From Paraburkholderia flava (GTDB taxonomy: Bacteria; Pseudomonadota; Gammaproteobacteria; Burkholderiales; Burkholderiaceae), in contig NZ_SMRO01000002.1 of the NCBI RefSeq assembly GCF_004359985.1, positions 496,001 through 560,000 on the forward strand: a stretch of DNA of 64,000 nt, written 5' to 3'. Below are positions 60,648 through 64,000 of the stretch, one piece after another. Below the pieces are notes generated by a model. It ran no database searches. It saw only the letters and a program-made list of their open reading frames with translations, and was not told the DNA's origin. A program made the translations under genes and the position numbers. Position 1 is the stretch's first letter, and each line of letters opens with the position of its first letter.

Positions 60648-61664
60648 ATGAAGCGAATACTTATCGTCAAGGTCACCTCGATGGGCGACGTCATCCAGGC
60701 CCAACCGGTCGTGGAGGATCTGAAGCGCGCGTTTCCCGGCGTGAAGGTCGACTGGGCCGCCGACGAAGCGTTTGCGGAAATCGCCCGCTGGAACCCGCGC
60801 GTCGACCGGGTGCTGTGCGCGCCGTTGCGCGGCTTCAAGAAAGCGCGCAGCTGGGCCGCGTTCAAGGCGATCTGGGCATCGATTGCCGAACTGCGCGCCG
60901 AACGCTATGACGTCGTGCTCGACATTCACGGCGTCTACAAGAGCGCGATCATTTCGTTTCTCACGCGTTCGTCGCGGCGGCTCGGCTACCAGTCGCAGGA
61001 TCTCGGCGAGCGCGGTGCGGCCTTCGCGTATACCGGCCGCTTCGCGCCGCGTGGCGAAGTCAATGCGTGGTACGGGATGCGCAAGGCCGCGAGCCAGGCG
61101 CTCGGTTATCCGCTTCAAGAGCCCGCCGTCTACAACCTCGAGATCCCCCGTCTGCCGGATGCGAATGCAGTAGTTGATCCGTCGCCGCTCGCGATCCTGT
61201 TCCATGGCGCGTCGAAAGACGACAAGAAGTGGCCTACGTCGCACTGGGTCGCGGTTGCGCAGAATCTGCTCGGTCGCGGCTATCGCGTCGCGTTGCCGTG
61301 GGGTTCGTCCGCGGAGCACAGCGAGGCTTCCGCGATCGTCGCGCAGGTGCCGTCCGCGACGCTGCTGCCGAAGATGACGTTGACCGGCATCGCGCGATTG
61401 ATCCAGGACAGCACGCTGGTGGTCGGTGTCGATACCGGCTTCGTGCATCTCGCGCATGCGCTCGAGAAACGCACGGTGATGATCTTCATCACGACGTCGG
61501 CGGAACACTTCGGCAATCATGTGCCGTACCGTTCGGTGTCGGTCGGCGACGGTCATCGCGTGCCCGGCATCGACGAAACGCTGCAGGCCATCGATCACGT
61601 TCATACGGTGCCGCCGGTGTCGTCTCCGGCGTCATCGATCTCTACGTCGGCTGCCGCAGCCTGA
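60648..61664 (+). CDS. waaC: Lipopolysaccharide heptosyltransferase I (WaaC)
   Basis: The 338-residue glycosyltransferase 9 protein adds the first heptose to Kdo-lipid A. Family parts are MKRILIVKVTSMGDVIQAQP at the start, AIWASIAELRAERYDVVLDI then HGVYKSAI, and the ADP-heptose-binding region LIQDSTLVVGVDTGFVHLAH. LILFHGASKDDKKWP-like AILFHGASKDDKKWP matches the WaaC sugar-binding motif. An earlier ATG at 60,639 would add three residues. A C-terminal Ser/Ala tail is low complexity. Other LPS core genes are not adjacent. Confidence 0.92.
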   Translation: MKRILIVKVTSMGDVIQAQPVVEDLKRAFPGVKVDWAADEAFAEIARWNPRVDRVLCAPLRGFKKARSWAAFKAIWASIAELRAERYDVVLDIHGVYKSAIISFLTRSSRRLGYQSQDLGERGAAFAYTGRFAPRGEVNAWYGMRKAASQALGYPLQEPAVYNLEIPRLPDANAVVDPSPLAILFHGASKDDKKWPTSHWVAVAQNLLGRGYRVALPWGSSAEHSEASAIVAQVPSATLLPKMTLTGIARLIQDSTLVVGVDTGFVHLAHALEKRTVMIFITTSAEHFGNHVPYRSVSVGDGHRVPGIDETLQAIDHVHTVPPVSSPASSISTSAAAA

Positions 61665-61899
61665 GTTTCTTCGCGCGGCAGGCGCCGCGAACCTCGTCCG
61701 ATTCATTACACGCTTGTTAAAACTGTCGCTGATCATCAGCGCGGACGTGGCGGAAGGCCGGTTCGATGCGTTTCGTGTAACACAGGCCGCTAGTTCGCTT
61801 ACAAATTGCAACGTTCGCACGGCATCGCGTCGTGTTCAATCGGAAGTGTTCGAGATCGCGAGATCGATCGAATAACACTGACACGATTGGGAGAACGAT

Positions 61900-62025
61900 G
61901 TGAAACGCTTGACGCTGACCTTGATTGCGGGCGCACTGCTGGGAGGGTGCGTGGTCGTACCGGCGCCGGGCTACTACGGTGGCGGCGGCTACTACCATCA
62001 CGGTGGTGGGTACTACTATCGCTGA
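61900..62025 (+). CDS. Very small glycine/tyrosine-rich lipoprotein
   Basis: A 41-codon gene starting with GTG encodes a signal peptide with lipobox (LIAGALLGGC) and a mature part of 25 residues, VVVPAPGYYGGGGYYHHGGG followed by YYYR. GGGAGAACG lies upstream. It resembles the small lipoprotein at 58,935 in the CxVVPA start of the mature part. Confidence 0.7.
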   Translation: MKRLTLTLIAGALLGGCVVVPAPGYYGGGGYYHHGGGYYYR

Positions 62026-62104
62026 TGGACGGAGCGTCGCGTGCGGTTGTACGTGACGCTGTCCGCCGGGCTCGCGGCAGGTTCGATGTGTGCGACGAAC
62101 CGCG

Positions 62105-62284
62105 CTACGCGAGCATCATTTCGATTGCGACGACCGCGACGATCGCCGCGATATTCGCCGCAACCGCTTCGACGACGATGCCTTTCCATGTGGCCGGTTT
62201 GAAACGCGCGGCCAGAAGCAGCGAACCGATCAACGCGAGCGCGATGATCATCACGATGTCTGCATTGTCGATATGGATGCTCAT
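62105..62284 (-). CDS. Small two-helix membrane protein
   Basis: A 59-residue open frame has a good ribosome binding site (GGGAGACCCC before the ATG). It encodes two hydrophobic helices, VMIIALALIGSLLLAARF and AANIAAIVAVVAIEMMLA, separated by KPATWKG. The function is unknown; similar short hairpin membrane proteins are common and often unannotated. Confidence 0.6.
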   Translation of the reverse strand: MSIHIDNADIVMIIALALIGSLLLAARFKPATWKGIVVEAVAANIAAIVAVVAIEMMLA

Positions 62285-62459
62285 GGGGTCTCCCGGCTTT
62301 GAGTGTCGACCTTCCTTCAGTATAGGCAGGTCAAAAAGCCGCGCAAGACCGGGAAAATCCGCAGAGTCGTGTGGTTCGCGATTCCTTCGTTGAGCTTTCT
62401 ATCCGTGCGCCTCCACAGCGCCGCCGTTCATTCGCCGGCAGCGCTACAGAGTCGTCGCA

Positions 62460-63776
62460 TCACATCAGGCTGGCATCGCGCGTTTCGCGCATCAGCAGTA
62501 CGCCGATCAGACTGACGAACGCCGCTACCGAGATGTAGCCGCCGACCCACGTCAATCCGCCGTGCGCGGCGAGCAGTTGCGCGATGTACGGCGCGACCGA
62601 AGCGCCGAGAATGCCGCCGAGGTTGTACGAGACGCCTGCGCCCGTATAGCGCACGTTGGTCGGGAACAGTTCGGGCAGTAACGCGCCCATCGGCGCGAAC
62701 GTGACGCCCATCAGGAACAGTTCGATCACGAGGAACAGCAGCACGAGCGGGATCGAGCCGCTGCCGAGCAGCGGCGCCATCGTGAAGCCCGACAGGATCG
62801 CCGCGACGATGCCGACGATCAGCACCGGCTTGCGGCCGAAGCGGTCGCTGGCCCATGCGGAGAGCGGGGTGGCGAGCGCCATGAACAGCACCGCGATGCA
62901 CAGCAGCCCGAGGAAGGTCTGCCGCGGAATGTGCATCGTGCCGACGCCGTACGACAGCGAGAACGTCGTCGCGTTATAGAACAGCGTGTAGCAGACGACC
63001 ATCGCGAGCGCGCCGAGCAGCGTGGGGCCCCAGTGCTGCGACAGCAGCGTCGCGATCGGTACGCGCACGCGTTCCTTGCGTTCGATCGCGGCCTTGAACG
63101 CAGGTGTCTCGGCGATTTTCAGGCGCACGTACAGGCCCAAAGCGACCAGCACCGCGCTGACGAGGAACGGCACGCGCCATCCCCAACTGCGGAACTGCTC
63201 GTCCGACAGCGTGAGCGCGAGTCCGAAGAACAATCCGTTCGACGCCAGAAAACCCACCGACGGTCCCAGTTGCGGAAACATCCCGAACCAGCCGCGTTTG
63301 CCGGGCGGCGCGTTCTCGGTGGCGAGCAGCGCGGCGCCGCCCCATTCGCCGCCCAGGCCGATCCCCTGACCGAAGCGCAACACGCACAGCAGGATCGGCG
63401 CGAGGCTGCCGATCGAATCGTAGCCGGGCACGAAGCCGATCAGCGTGGTCGACAGACCCATCACCAGCAGCGATGCAACGAGTGTCGACTTGCGGCCGAT
63501 GCGGTCGCCGAAGTGGCCGAACAGGAACGAACCGATCGGCCGCGCGACGAACGCGATGCCGAACGTGACGAACGCGGACAGCGCCTGCGCGGTGGCCGAT
63601 CCATGCGGGAAGAACACCGGCCCGATGACGAGCGCGGCGGCCGTTGCGTACACGTAGAAATCGTAGAACTCGATCGCGGTGCCGATGAAGCTCGCGAAGA
63701 TGACCCGCGCCGCGCTGTTCTGCCCGGCCGTTTCGGGCTGGCCTGGCTGCGCGGTGGAAATCGGCGAAGTGGACAT
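62460..63776 (-). CDS. MHS-family MFS transporter
   Basis: The 438-residue inner-membrane protein has FASFIGTAIEFYDFYVYATA at segment 1, FVARPIGSFLFGHFGDRIGR at the 2-3 loop and LRFGQGIGLGGEWGGAALLA at segment 4, the hallmark of MHS transporters of the shikimate/dicarboxylate kind. FFPHGSATAQALSAFVTFGI between segments 1 and 2 is also typical. It is unaccompanied by catabolic genes in the window, so the substrate is open. The start is ATG 63,774-63,776. Confidence 0.93.
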   Translation of the reverse strand: MSTSPISTAQPGQPETAGQNSAARVIFASFIGTAIEFYDFYVYATAAALVIGPVFFPHGSATAQALSAFVTFGIAFVARPIGSFLFGHFGDRIGRKSTLVASLLVMGLSTTLIGFVPGYDSIGSLAPILLCVLRFGQGIGLGGEWGGAALLATENAPPGKRGWFGMFPQLGPSVGFLASNGLFFGLALTLSDEQFRSWGWRVPFLVSAVLVALGLYVRLKIAETPAFKAAIERKERVRVPIATLLSQHWGPTLLGALAMVVCYTLFYNATTFSLSYGVGTMHIPRQTFLGLLCIAVLFMALATPLSAWASDRFGRKPVLIVGIVAAILSGFTMAPLLGSGSIPLVLLFLVIELFLMGVTFAPMGALLPELFPTNVRYTGAGVSYNLGGILGASVAPYIAQLLAAHGGLTWVGGYISVAAFVSLIGVLLMRETRDASLM

Positions 63777-64000
63777 GCAAAGTCTCCAGTTGTCGTGACG
63801 CCGCCTCGTGCTTGCAATGGGCGGGGTCTTATGGTCGGCGGTATGGGTAAGGCACGAAGCGGACGTCGTGAGGTGCTTCGTGCGTTGTGTTGCCGTGCGC
63901 CCGACAGGTTACATCGGGCGGGCACGGTGCGCGACCTGTGGATCATCGGGTGCGATACGGGCCCGACGTCGGATGCTGCGGAAAAGTCCGGCGTGTGTGC
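63777..64000. other. Region upstream of the last transporter gene
   Basis: These 224 GC-rich bases hold the promoter of the transporter gene and run to the window edge. No other gene is visible. Confidence 0.4.

Overview
The window looks like a Burkholderiaceae chromosome, most likely Paraburkholderia, Caballeronia or Burkholderia. It carries a complete minCDE operon, two Burkholderia-type trimeric porins, a DUF3331 protein, an ECF41 sigma factor, an LptD paralogue, heptosyltransferase I and several metabolite/H+ symporter (MHS) type transporters. This assignment rests on gene content and base composition, not on a marker-gene comparison. No rRNA, tRNA or CRISPR array was found.

Left part (1 to about 26.4 kb), accessory DNA. 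Base composition is visibly more mixed and many genes are unfamiliar. It opens inside a type VI secretion lipase effector (Tle3-like), followed by a Tla3-like adapter and a PAAR spike tip, then a 503-residue protein whose C-terminal region resembles AcrVA2-type proteins. Next is a small cluster (5.8-8.9 kb) of a 101-residue protein, a papain-like (C39-like) cysteine peptidase, an XRE regulator, a strikingly degenerate FtsZ homologue and a lipoprotein. A scar zone with an IS66 remnant and an unidentified gene remnant follows, then an EamA exporter with a divergent LysR regulator, a Fis-like small protein, a TPR protein with a broken membrane-protein gene behind it, and a 1213-residue SIR2 protein of the anti-phage type. 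A membrane protein with seven natural histidines, a UvrD-like helicase and an integrative-element module (Rep-like protein, DUF927 protein without a P-loop, AlpA-type regulator, tyrosine integrase) close the region. A second copy of the unidentified remnant lies just upstream of the SIR2 gene. The right edge of the island is probably between the integrase start (26,343) and a 40-nt perfect palindrome (26,523-26,562).

Middle part (26.6-36 kb), chromosome-like, high GC. An NmrA-like/Ohr pair, a LysR regulator, a cupin, a carboxymuconolactone-decarboxylase/AhpD-like protein and an ECF41 sigma factor form a redox and detoxification cluster. A perfect match to the ECF41 promoter motif lies in front of the LysR gene. 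A Fur-family regulator, an MHS transporter and an AraC regulator follow, then an 0.8-kb stretch with no convincing gene.

Right part (36-64 kb). Two small conserved proteins precede an LptD paralogue, a porin, a LuxR protein with a degenerate HD-GYP domain, an exported alpha/beta hydrolase, an AraC regulator and an SDR. A LysR gene is divergent from a four-gene run (lipoprotein carboxylesterase, M20 peptidase, MHS transporter, porin) that reads as an uptake-and-hydrolysis operon. After two GNAT acetyltransferases, a LysR and a methionine aminopeptidase come minCDE, a YXWGXW-repeat protein, a ClC chloride/proton antiporter, heptosyltransferase I, three very small exported or membrane proteins, and another MHS transporter at the right end.
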